Assembly: GCA_028679775.1 (NCBI GenBank)
Contig: JAJRAX010000119.1
Location: 1 to 13,042, forward strand
DNA from: Methanothrix sp.
GTDB lineage: Archaea; Halobacteriota; Methanosarcinia; Methanotrichales; Methanotrichaceae
DNA: 13,042 bases
Reading direction: 5' to 3'
Shown: positions 6,637 to 13,042 of the stretch, one piece after another
How positions within the stretch are numbered: the stretch's first letter is position 1
Layout: each line of letters opens with the position of its first letter
Position numbers and translations under genes: made by a program
Notes under the pieces: generated by a model
The model's database searches: none
Told to the model about the DNA's origin: nothing
What the model saw: the letters and a program-made list of their open reading frames with translations, nothing else

Positions 6637-7503
6637 TCACAGTTCGGTCTCGTTCAGGGCATACTTCACTGCAGCTTCTGCATGTATCGTCATGGTGTCA
6701 AAAACAGGCACCTTTACGTCCTCCTGCTTGATCAGCAATGGTATCTCAGTGCACCCAAGTATGACTCCCTCTGCGCCCTCTTCATCCACAAGGCGGTTGA
6801 TTATCTGAACGAATCTCTCTCTTGAATCGTTGTAGAATTTTCCTGCACATAATTCATCAAATATCACAGCATTGATGTAATCCCGTTCGGTTTCATTGGG
6901 AATGACTGCCTTCAGTCCATGCTTCTTCTCTAACCGATCCCTGTAGAAGTTCTGCTCCATTGTGTATTTCGTGCCGAGAAGTGCGACGGTCTTGATCCCG
7001 CTGCCGTTCACCTTTTCGCCAGTCGCATCAGCAATATGCAGAACCGGGATTTGTAGCTCTTCTTGAATGTAATCTGCACGTGAGTTAACCGTATTGGAGG
7101 CTATCACAATAAAGTCTGCGCCGCCTCTTTTGAGCCTGGATGCAGCATCAATTATCGTTTTATTCAGGGCGGTCCAGTTACCCTTCTCCGCAAGCCGCTC
7201 GTCCTTTGAAAAATCTCCGAATTCTATCGAAAACATCAGGATCTTTGCAGAATGCAGTCCACCAAGTTTCTCATTGACCATCTCGTTCATCAGCCGGTAA
7301 TATTCAATTGATGATTCCCAGCTCACTCCACCGATGATGCCTATGGTCTTCATTTGCGTATCATTGATCTTCTCGGCCCCAGTTGTGAGGTTGTCCGCGT
7401 TGACCTGTCCGACAAATAAACAAAAGAGCATTAATGCAAGAACAAGTCCAGATAGTAGTGCGCATTTCATCAATATCACTCGATTTGATTTTCTTTTAGG
7501 CAT
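6637..7503 (-). CDS. Exported aspartate/glutamate racemase-family protein with altered catalytic site
   Basis: Residues from about 50 onward match the Asp/Glu/hydantoin racemase superfamily: IGIIGGVSWESSIEYYR near the N-terminus, the second-cysteine motif GCTEIPLL (Cys251) and DTMTIHAEAAV (His274). The first-cysteine site, normally C-T-N-T followed by M/P-H, reads A135-S-N-T-V-N, so that cysteine and the following His are missing. Two-base racemisation needs both cysteines; some relatives with a replacement there act differently, so the activity is uncertain. Family members are normally cytoplasmic, yet this one has a basic N-terminus, a hydrophobic run and a V-N-A/D cleavage site near residue 36. 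It also has eight sequons, consistent with export. Start options are ATG 7503 (chosen), TTG 7512, or ATG 7470 with AGTGA nearby; all keep the signal peptide. It lies 33 nt after hdrB. Confidence 0.8.
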   Translation of the reverse strand: MPKRKSNRVILMKCALLSGLVLALMLFCLFVGQVNADNLTTGAEKINDTQMKTIGIIGGVSWESSIEYYRLMNEMVNEKLGGLHSAKILMFSIEFGDFSKDERLAEKGNWTALNKTIIDAASRLKRGGADFIVIASNTVNSRADYIQEELQIPVLHIADATGEKVNGSGIKTVALLGTKYTMEQNFYRDRLEKKHGLKAVIPNETERDYINAVIFDELCAGKFYNDSRERFVQIINRLVDEEGAEGVILGCTEIPLLIKQEDVKVPVFDTMTIHAEAAVKYALNETEL

Positions 7504-7536
7504 GGCTTTCAATCTACAATGAATTTGGACCGATTT

Positions 7537-8385
7537 CTAGCTCTCGTTTCCCATTCGCTCGTAGGCCTTCTCGACGATCCCCATAGGCGAGACCGTGTTC
7601 ATGAAGAGCCCCAGCTCCTCAGGCCCAAGCCCCAGAGCAATCCCAACGAGCTGCGTCACATAGAGCACAGGAATTCCGATCTTCTCTCCTTTCTTCTGCT
7701 CCAAAATCTTCTGCTTGGCGTCCAGCATCAAGTGACAGAGTGGACAGACTGTTACTATTACCTCCGCCCCGGCCCGTTTGGCCTCTGACAGAATCCCAAA
7801 GGCAATGTCGTCTGCTGCATTCTCCTGGGGCATGAAAATGGGTCCACCGCAGCAGGCGGTCTTCTTCCGGAAGTCCACGGGCTCTGCCTCAAGCCTCTTG
7901 ATGAGGGTCTCCAGGATGACAGGAAACTCCGCACTGTACAGTCCTGCTGGCCTGGTCAGCAGACAGCCGTAGTAGGGGGCGACCAACAGCCCCTTGAGCG
8001 GCAGGACGATTCTCTCGTCTCCCTCTGGCATGGCCTCAAGCATCACATCGAGAGCATGGCGAACCTCAGCTCCCCTGTACTTTTTGTCGAGCACGGCGTT
8101 TACTTTCGTAAGGACCTCTGGCTCCTTCAGGCGCTCTTCCGCCGCCCTCAGATTGCTGTAGCAGATGGAGCAGGCGGTCATGATTGGCAGATCCGTCTGG
8201 GCCATGTTCCGGGCAGCGAGGCCTGTTGCCACCAGCTCGTTCGATACGTGCGTCGCCCCGCAGCAGTTCCAGTCAGCCAGCTCCTCGATCTCGATTCCTA
8301 AGGCTGTGCAGACGGCCCGCGTTGAGGCGTCCATCTCCTTGCCAGTGGACTGAGATACGCATCCTGGATAGTAAGCAAGCTTCAT
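7537..8385 (-). CDS. hdrB: CoB-CoM heterodisulfide reductase subunit B
   Basis: HdrB is the catalytic subunit that cleaves the CoM-S-S-CoB heterodisulfide in the cytoplasm. Two CCG domains are complete. The first has Cys9, Cys41-Cys42, Cys72 and Cys75 (ACSIC); the second has Cys141, Cys178-Cys179 (ACCGG), Cys214 and Cys217 (CPLC). In the HdrABC structure I recall, these bind the two noncubane [4Fe-4S] clusters where the disulfide is split. The 282-residue length is normal. There are no membrane segments, unlike the membrane-linked HdrDE enzyme. The ATG overlaps the hdrC stop by 4 nt, so translation should be coupled. It is the last hdr gene of the operon; the racemase-like gene follows after 33 nt and might be read through. 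All ligands are present and nothing looks degenerate. Confidence 0.96.
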   Translation of the reverse strand: MKLAYYPGCVSQSTGKEMDASTRAVCTALGIEIEELADWNCCGATHVSNELVATGLAARNMAQTDLPIMTACSICYSNLRAAEERLKEPEVLTKVNAVLDKKYRGAEVRHALDVMLEAMPEGDERIVLPLKGLLVAPYYGCLLTRPAGLYSAEFPVILETLIKRLEAEPVDFRKKTACCGGPIFMPQENAADDIAFGILSEAKRAGAEVIVTVCPLCHLMLDAKQKILEQKKGEKIGIPVLYVTQLVGIALGLGPEELGLFMNTVSPMGIVEKAYERMGNES

Positions 8386-8906
8386 CCTCTCAGCTCCTCG
8401 ATGATCCTCTTGACCTCATCTCTGCCTCTTATCCTGTCTATCTCAATTCCGATCTTGCCCTTTGGCAGCAGCTCGAGGCCCATTTGCATCGATGAAACCA
8501 TCCCCTGAGGAAACACAAACAGAAACTCTGCAGTCAGCGGCAGTTCTGCAATCCGTCCGTTCTGCTCGATCTGCTTAACAAAGAGCTCCTCGTAAGAAGC
8601 GTCCTTGCTCTTCTTCTCCTCTCGGCCAGCTATCTCCTTAAGAGCCGAGACCACTGCCTTGGGCCGAATGCCCCTCGGGCAGCGCACAGTGCATAAGAGG
8701 CAGGAGGTGCACAGCCACAGCGTCTCATTGTGCAGCGCCTCATCCTTCCTGCCCTCAAGGCAGAGCTTGATCAGCCTTCGTATGCTGGGATTCATGAGAT
8801 TGGCCGTCGGACAGCTCGCTGAGCAGGTGCCGCATTGAATGCAGGTTAACGCCTCAGATCCGGCCAGGCGAAGAACCTCGTTCTTGAATGCTTTATCTTC
8901 TGGCAT
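8382..8906 (-). CDS. hdrC: CoB-CoM heterodisulfide reductase subunit C
   Basis: HdrC carries two [4Fe-4S] clusters that pass electrons from HdrA to HdrB. Both motifs are intact: CxxCxxCxxxCP at Cys22/25/28/32 (CIQCGTCSASCP) and at Cys66/69/72/76 (CTSCLLCTVRCP). The 174-residue length is usual for soluble HdrC. There is no heme-binding membrane part, so it is not an HdrE relative. The ATG at 8906 lies two bases beyond the polyferredoxin stop, and a strong AGGAGG-type ribosome binding site sits in the 3' end of that gene. The stop overlaps the hdrB start by 4 nt. Position and spacing make it a stoichiometric part of the operon product. Confidence 0.95.
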   Translation of the reverse strand: MPEDKAFKNEVLRLAGSEALTCIQCGTCSASCPTANLMNPSIRRLIKLCLEGRKDEALHNETLWLCTSCLLCTVRCPRGIRPKAVVSALKEIAGREEKKSKDASYEELFVKQIEQNGRIAELPLTAEFLFVFPQGMVSSMQMGLELLPKGKIGIEIDRIRGRDEVKRIIEELRG

Positions 8907-8908
8907 TC

Positions 8909-10018
8909 CTAATCCCCTCCTCTGCTCGTGCCTTCGGCGGCAGCTGCACCGGCATTCGCAGCAGCCGCGTCGCTTTTCTTTTTAGCCGCGTTTTTGGCGA
9001 GTCTTTCCATTATCTTTCGGCTGGCCTCTTCCGCCGGCTCTTTCTCGAGGATCTGCCGGACCTTCGGCTTCTTCAGGATCTCATCCAGTGGCTTGAGCGC
9101 CTCATCAACCATCCTCAGGAGATCTGGATCGATCTTCGGCTTCTCTGGAGCAGGCAGGGGGGGCTTCACGATCTCCGGAGGCGAGACCGCGCCGCTGACA
9201 TCCGGGCGCTTTCGTGTGCCCGTCTTGATGGCTGAGATGGCCTCTTTCCACTCCTCGGCCCATGGAGTCTCTTTGATCTCCGTGTGTCTCACATTTGATC
9301 TGTCAACCTCGATTGCTGAGACGGGACAGGCCTTCTCGCAGGCCCCGCAGAAGATGCACTGCTCCTTGACGGGAGCTGCTTTGCCCCGTTCATCAATGTA
9401 CCAGCACTTGGCCGGGCAGACATTGAAACAGGCCTGGCAGCCCTGGGGATCGCAGCGCACCAGGTTCTTCTCAACCATCCTGATCTCGCCCTCGAATGGC
9501 TTCTTGATATCCATGGCCTCGTAGGGACAGACCTGCTCGCACCTGCCGCAGCCGATGCACAGATCCCGGTCGACCTCAATCTTTCCTGCGAACGGCTCGT
9601 CGCCCGGCGGGACAGCCAGCGGCTCGCCCTCGACGGCTATCGCTTCTTCCGGACAGATAATTGCACATAGCCCGCAGTAGTCGCATAGCTCCTCATCAAC
9701 CAGGAGCTGCTCGTAGGGCACAAGCTGACGGGGCTCCTTCTCCCGCTCAGTTCTGTCAACCAGCAGAAATGCCTTACAGAATCCCGCACATCTGCCGCAA
9801 AGGTTGCATTTCTCAGTGTCTACTGCGATCTTGCCCTTGATCCCAGTTCTCAGAGGCCCATAGTCCTCGCGGGTCTTATTGAATGTGATTTTGATTGCCT
9901 TTGTGGGGCAGACCGGCTGGCAGAGCAGACAGGGCTTGCACTTCTCGTTTGGCACAGCCTCTGAGAGGAGACGCGGATACCTATCGAGCGCTGCAAAGTC
10001 CACCATGTTTTGGGTCAT
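8909..10018 (-). CDS. Polyferredoxin with six [4Fe-4S] motifs and a Cys-free C-terminal tail
   Basis: This 369-residue protein is an electron carrier associated with heterodisulfide reductase. Six cysteine quartets are visible, starting at Cys27, 71, 112, 154, 189 and 221. Five follow CxxCxxCxxxC; the fifth is CxxxxCxxCxxxC (Cys189/194/197/201). The second lacks the usual Pro after the fourth Cys. From about residue 245 to the end there are no cysteines: a Pro/Lys/Glu-rich linker, predicted charged helices, and a terminal Ala-rich run. This tail looks like a flexible or docking extension. The ATG at 10018 overlaps the upstream ferredoxin stop by 4 nt. I recall polyferredoxin genes beside hdrA1C1B1 in Methanosarcina, so this is probably the counterpart. 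It likely feeds electrons from reduced ferredoxin into HdrA or HdrC; the direction is inferred. Confidence 0.85.
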   Translation of the reverse strand: MTQNMVDFAALDRYPRLLSEAVPNEKCKPCLLCQPVCPTKAIKITFNKTREDYGPLRTGIKGKIAVDTEKCNLCGRCAGFCKAFLLVDRTEREKEPRQLVPYEQLLVDEELCDYCGLCAIICPEEAIAVEGEPLAVPPGDEPFAGKIEVDRDLCIGCGRCEQVCPYEAMDIKKPFEGEIRMVEKNLVRCDPQGCQACFNVCPAKCWYIDERGKAAPVKEQCIFCGACEKACPVSAIEVDRSNVRHTEIKETPWAEEWKEAISAIKTGTRKRPDVSGAVSPPEIVKPPLPAPEKPKIDPDLLRMVDEALKPLDEILKKPKVRQILEKEPAEEASRKIMERLAKNAAKKKSDAAAANAGAAAAEGTSRGGD

Positions 10019-10344
10019 GCCTGGGCCTCAGTCGCTTCAGCCATATCTTGGGCGGGCAGTTCTCGCAGAGTCATCTTGAAGGCTCTTGTGGGACAGAAAT
10101 TGACGCACATGCCGCAAAAGGCGCAGGCATCCAGGTCGATCAGAACCGGCGGCGCATCCAGGCCCTTGGCGATCTCCTGAAGCGGGCCCTCCTGCAGGGC
10201 CTGTTTAGGGCAGAGGGCGACGCAGATGGAGCATCCTGCGCACTTCTTGTAATCGTAGTCCAGGAGGATCTCCCTCTCTTTGGTCTTCTGTTTGGCCAAG
10301 ATGTGCGAGTCCTGTACGTCCATCTCCTTTTCAATCTCCATCAT
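10015..10344 (-). CDS. 2[4Fe-4S] ferredoxin-like protein of the hdr operon
   Basis: This small 109-residue cytoplasmic electron carrier has two full [4Fe-4S] motifs: Cys35/38/41/45 (CAGCSICVALCP) and Cys74/77/80/84 (CAFCGMCVNFCP). The roughly 28-residue gap between motifs is longer than in classical clostridial ferredoxins. An N-terminal extension of about 30 charged residues and an acidic C-terminal tail are also present. Tandem ATGs at 10344 and 10341 are both possible starts; GGAGG in the end of hdrA supports them. It starts 3 nt after hdrA and overlaps the polyferredoxin gene by 4 nt, so it is made together with the reductase. I infer that it is a bound or shuttling donor for the complex. 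It could also be viewed as a separated module of the polyferredoxin. Confidence 0.85.
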   Translation of the reverse strand: MMEIEKEMDVQDSHILAKQKTKEREILLDYDYKKCAGCSICVALCPKQALQEGPLQEIAKGLDAPPVLIDLDACAFCGMCVNFCPTRAFKMTLRELPAQDMAEATEAQA

Positions 10345-10347
10345 GGC

Positions 10348-12717
10348 TCAGGCCTCCCCCTCATTCCTGTTATTCTTCAGCTTCTTCAGCTCAGTTCCAA
10401 CGGGCCCCATTGCCTTCAGCTCGGCTATGAACTCCCGCAGATCCTTGGCATAGATCTCGCCTTCGCTGGCAGCACACCAGACGATCTTGACTCTGCCAGG
10501 ATTCAGTCCAATCTTCTCAAGAACGCCCTTGAGCACCTGAACCCTCTGAAGAGCCTGATAGTTGCCGTCCCTGTAGTGGCACTCGCCTATCCGGCAGCCG
10601 GCTATGAGCACTCCGTCCGCACCCCGTCGCAGGGCCTCTAAAACGAAGCTTGGGTCCACTCGAGCCGAGCACATCACCCGGATGTTTCTGGCGTTGGTTG
10701 GATACTGAATGCGTGAGGTTCCGGCCAGGTCGGCTGCTCCATAGCTGCACCAGTTGCATAGGAAAGCAACAATCAGGGGAGACTCCTTCTTTTCAAAGGT
10801 TGCAGCCCTCACCTGGGCTAAAATCTGCTCGTCTGAGAAGAAACGCATATTGATGGCGTCCACCGGACAGGCTGCCGCACAGGAGCCGCAGCCCTTACAT
10901 GCAGCTTCGTCCACGTAGGCTGGGCTCTTCACTGATATGGCCTTCTTGGGGCAGATGTCCACACACAGCTTGCACTTGATGCACTTGTCAGGATCGACAT
11001 AAGCCGACGTGGGCTCAAGCTCAAGAGTGCCCTTGTGCAAGAGCTTGATCGCTTTTGCTGCTGCAGCGCTTCCCTGAGCGATGGATATCGGTATCTCCTT
11101 CGGACCTGAGGCGCAGCCTGCTATGAATACGCCGTCGATATGCGCCTCAACCGGCCTCATCTTTGGGTGAGCAATCTCAAAGAACCTGTCCGGCCTTCTG
11201 GACAGACCGAGCAGGTTGCCGAGCACCTCCGCATTCTTCTCAGGTTCTAGGCCCACAGAGAGCACAGCCATGTCATGGTGTACCCGTTTGATCTCTGCTG
11301 TCTGAGTGTCCTCGAAGATCAGGAATAACCTGCCGTCAACCTCTTCGATCCTGGAGACGCGGGATCGGACAAAGTTGATTCCGAGCTTCTGGGCACGCAG
11401 GTAGAACTCCTCGTATCCTTCCCCGCAGGCTCTGATGTCGATGTAGTAAATGGTGATATCTGTTTCAGGATACTTCTCTTTGACCAGTTGAGCGTTCTTT
11501 AAAGAAGCCATGCAGCAGATGCGGGAGCAATAGGGGTTTCCTACCGTTGCATCACGCGAGCCCACGCATTGCAGGAAAGCGATGGAGTCGGCAATCCGGC
11601 CAGTGCTCGGAGCCACCACATCACCTTTTGTCGGCCCGGAGGCATTGAGCATCCTCTCCATCTGCAGAGTTGTGATCACATCTCTGTACCGTCCAAATCC
11701 GTACTCCTCTTTTCGGGAAGCATCAAAGGGCTGCCAGCCGGTGGCCACGATGATGGCCCCGACATTCAGCTTGATATCCTCTGGCTCCTGCTCCAGCCGC
11801 ACCGCTTGAGCCGGGCAGGCCTGCTCGCAGCGGCCACAGCCTATGCAGGCCTTGGGATCAATAGTGGCCGCCAGGGGTACCGCCTGGGGGTAAGCAATGT
11901 AAATGGCCTTTCTCTTGCCGATACCAAAATCGTATTCACTCGGAACCTCAACCGGGCAGACGCCGGCACATTCGTTGATGCAGCCTTTGCACAGCTTCTC
12001 GTCAACATATCGCGCTCTCTTTATGACTGAGACTGTGAAGTTTCCGACGCTTCCCTCCACTCCCAAGACCTCTGAGTAGGTGAATAGAGTAATATCAGGA
12101 TGGTTGAAGACTTCAGACATCTTTGGGCCCAGCACGCAGATGGAGCAGTCGTTCGTCGGAAAGACGTCTGTGAGCAGAGCCATGTAGCCACCGATGGTCG
12201 GCCTGCGTTCGACCAGAAAAACGTGCAGCCCGGCATCTGCCATGTCCAGAGCAGCGGCGATGCCGGCCACTCCACCGCCTATCACCAGAACGTATTTGCT
12301 GACTGGAATGCTCTCCGGCTCGAGAGGTCGCAGGAGCGCTGCCTTTGCCACGCCCATTCGGATGAGATCCTTGGCCTTCTCTGTAGCCATAGCAGGCTGG
12401 TCCATGTGCACCCAGGAGCACTGCTCACGGATGTTGGCCATCTCCAGCATGTATGGATTCAAGCCGGCTTTACTGATGGCCCGGCGGAAGGTAGGCTCGT
12501 GCAGGCGTGGCGAGCAGGCGGCCACCACCACCCGGTCGAGCTTGAACTCAGCGATATCTTTCTGGATCTGCTCCTGGCCGATGTCCGAGCAGGAGAACTG
12601 CAGATCGCGGGCCACGGTCACATCTGGCAGGCTCTCGGCAAAGCGTTTCAGCTCCTCCATATTCAAGACGCCGGCGATGTTCAGACCGCAGTGACAGACG
12701 TAAACACCAATGGGCAT
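10348..12717 (-). CDS. hdrA: Heterodisulfide reductase subunit A fused to MvhD
   Basis: HdrA is the FAD subunit of soluble heterodisulfide reductase and the site of flavin-based electron bifurcation in hydrogenotrophic methanogens. The 789 residues show an N-terminal HdrA domain with CHCG at 8-11 and cysteines at 43 and 68, and an FAD Rossmann motif GGGVAGIAAALDMADAG (147-163). An inserted ferredoxin module has Cys243-254 and Cys291-301 quartets, and the conserved LQCVGSRD..YCSRICC block is at 382-402. Two C-terminal [4Fe-4S] motifs begin at Cys579 and Cys607. From about 645 onward it continues as an MvhD/FlpD domain: FLCNWCSYG with Cys654/657, Cys683, Cys708 and Cys713, the expected [2Fe-2S] region. 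MvhD normally links HdrA to hydrogenase or another dehydrogenase, so the fusion implies an electron input module. The ATG at 12717 is fixed by the conserved start; no Shine-Dalgarno is seen, so the mRNA may be nearly leaderless. Confidence 0.95.
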   Translation of the reverse strand: MPIGVYVCHCGLNIAGVLNMEELKRFAESLPDVTVARDLQFSCSDIGQEQIQKDIAEFKLDRVVVAACSPRLHEPTFRRAISKAGLNPYMLEMANIREQCSWVHMDQPAMATEKAKDLIRMGVAKAALLRPLEPESIPVSKYVLVIGGGVAGIAAALDMADAGLHVFLVERRPTIGGYMALLTDVFPTNDCSICVLGPKMSEVFNHPDITLFTYSEVLGVEGSVGNFTVSVIKRARYVDEKLCKGCINECAGVCPVEVPSEYDFGIGKRKAIYIAYPQAVPLAATIDPKACIGCGRCEQACPAQAVRLEQEPEDIKLNVGAIIVATGWQPFDASRKEEYGFGRYRDVITTLQMERMLNASGPTKGDVVAPSTGRIADSIAFLQCVGSRDATVGNPYCSRICCMASLKNAQLVKEKYPETDITIYYIDIRACGEGYEEFYLRAQKLGINFVRSRVSRIEEVDGRLFLIFEDTQTAEIKRVHHDMAVLSVGLEPEKNAEVLGNLLGLSRRPDRFFEIAHPKMRPVEAHIDGVFIAGCASGPKEIPISIAQGSAAAAKAIKLLHKGTLELEPTSAYVDPDKCIKCKLCVDICPKKAISVKSPAYVDEAACKGCGSCAAACPVDAINMRFFSDEQILAQVRAATFEKKESPLIVAFLCNWCSYGAADLAGTSRIQYPTNARNIRVMCSARVDPSFVLEALRRGADGVLIAGCRIGECHYRDGNYQALQRVQVLKGVLEKIGLNPGRVKIVWCAASEGEIYAKDLREFIAELKAMGPVGTELKKLKNNRNEGEA

Positions 12718-12740
12718 GGGATTTCAGATATATAACTGCC

Positions 12741-12753
12741 TTAAGTCACTTAA
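12741..12753. promoter_or_regulatory. Perfect palindrome TTAAGT-C-ACTTAA upstream of hdrA
   Basis: The 13 bases form a perfect inverted repeat with 6-bp arms, 24 nt before the hdrA start. On the minus strand it overlaps AGTTTAAGTGA, the best-placed box A-like element (about 25-35 nt before the start). A regulator bound here would cover the promoter. A more TATA-like TTATATAT at 12728-12735 is too close to the ATG for the usual 25-nt archaeal spacing unless transcription starts inside the gene. The role is inferred; short AT-rich palindromes also occur by chance. Confidence 0.4.
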
Positions 12754-12763
12754 ACTTATGCAA

Positions 12764-13012
12764 TTATGATTGACAACGCATAGCTTCACAGACCTTACGA
12801 ATCGCAAGGATGGTGAGTTGTGCAGACAGTCCGAACTTTTCCCTAATGGGATAATAGACGGTCTTTTGTACTTCTATCCTGTTGGCACTATGGATAGCAA
12901 AAACAGTCTCAGCTATTTGGCTGCAAGCTTCGTTAAACCTCTCCATTGTTTCATAAAGCATCTTGTATTGTTCTTTTGAGGGGTCAAGCTTAACCAACAA
13001 GGTCTGAAGCAT
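12764..13012 (-). pseudogene. N-terminal remnant of an IS200/IS605-family TnpB (OrfB)
   Basis: The 82 codons from ATG 13012 resemble the start of TnpB proteins: LQTLLVKLDPSKEQ, then ETMERFNEACSQIAE, VYYPIREKFGLSAQ and AIRKVCEA. A normal TnpB is about 370-450 residues, with RuvC catalytic acids and a zinc finger in the C-terminal two thirds. Here the match stops after KVCEA, followed by five unrelated residues and a TAA, so the nuclease domain, the right end and the guide-RNA region are gone. A TTG at 13033 would add seven residues but is less likely. The fragment lies 46 nt upstream of hdrA on the same strand, so an old insertion or deletion reshaped the hdr promoter region. The left end of the element falls beyond the window edge and cannot be checked. 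Confidence 0.75.
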
Positions 13013-13042
13013 AGTATTGTATATAATCGTCAATGGTTAATA

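Noticed and set aside
6541..6825. A 94-codon plus-strand frame spanning the intergenic gap and the end of the racemase-like gene
   Set aside because: There is no ribosome binding site or recognisable domain, and two thirds of it is antisense to a gene with clear racemase motifs.
8928..9524. A 198-codon plus-strand frame opposite the polyferredoxin
   Set aside because: Its Ser/Phe/Ala-rich product mirrors the Lys/Glu/Ala-rich tail on the other strand. The coding strand has six intact [4Fe-4S] motifs.
12100..12735. Long plus-strand reading frame (211 codons) opposite hdrA, and a similar one at 11569-12030
   Set aside because: Both lie inside hdrA, whose FAD and Fe-S motifs are unmistakable. 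The antisense products match no family I know and look like by-products of GC-rich codon use.
12728..12735. TTATATAT (minus strand) as the hdrA TATA box
   Set aside because: It is only 11-18 nt before the hdrA ATG. Archaeal box A usually lies about 25 nt before the transcription start, which would put that start inside the coding region while the conserved CHCG N-terminus requires this ATG.
12764..13012. A TldR-like, nuclease-dead TnpB regulator of hdrA
   Set aside because: Only the N-terminal portion is present. Such regulators keep most of the TnpB fold for RNA and DNA binding.
1..13042. CRISPR arrays, tRNA or rRNA genes, defence islands or prophage
   Set aside because: Read-through found no regularly spaced repeats, no tRNA-like cloverleaf with CCA or GTTCRA-type motif, and no defence or phage protein motifs. 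The window is nearly all well-packed genes.

Overview
The window reads as chromosomal DNA of a methanogenic archaeon. A methanogen-restricted marker protein (Mmp11-like) and a full set of soluble CoB-CoM heterodisulfide reductase genes (hdrA, hdrC, hdrB) are present, together with archaeal-type Pth2 and TruD and GGTGAT/GAGG-type ribosome binding sites. The fusion of HdrA to MvhD, the linked polyferredoxin, the fairly high GC and the large sequon-rich surface proteins suggest Methanosarcinales, perhaps Methanothrix (Methanosaeta). That genus call is inference only.

Layout. (1) Positions 7-4088, plus strand: a tight four-gene cluster of pth2, truD, an Mmp11-like gene and a gene for a TPP enzyme resembling the indolepyruvate:ferredoxin oxidoreductase alpha subunit (IorA). 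Gaps are 26, 3 and 6 nt. The first two genes serve tRNA; the last two are of unknown role, and this pair is the least explained part of the window. (2) Positions 4093-6483, minus strand: a seven-helix membrane protein with a large outer region carrying a PKD/Ig-like stretch, a cysteine-rich region and a transglutaminase-like Cys-His-Asp domain. It is followed 51 nt downstream by a small exported protein of unknown family. The small gene converges with the TPP-enzyme gene, with only 4 nt between the stops. (3) Positions 6637-7503, minus strand: an Asp/Glu racemase-like protein that carries a signal peptide, eight N-glycosylation sequons and a changed first catalytic-cysteine site. (4) Positions 7537-12717, minus strand: a five-gene operon, hdrA(-mvhD fusion), a 2[4Fe-4S] ferredoxin, a 6[4Fe-4S] polyferredoxin, hdrC and hdrB. 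All junctions are overlaps or gaps of 4 nt or less. (5) Positions 12764-13012, minus strand: the N-terminal remnant of an IS200/IS605-type TnpB, just upstream of hdrA. A perfect 13-bp palindrome lies between the two.

How they work together. The hdr operon encodes a cytoplasmic complex that reduces the CoM-S-S-CoB heterodisulfide. The MvhD fusion and two extra ferredoxins suggest electrons enter from reduced ferredoxin or an F420/other donor, because no hydrogenase or formate dehydrogenase gene is present here. The genes at 4093-7503 encode envelope or exported proteins, supported by signal peptides, membrane segments and sequons confined to the predicted outer parts. I see no tRNA, rRNA, CRISPR array, intact insertion sequence or origin. 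No gene-free stretch exceeds about 155 bases.
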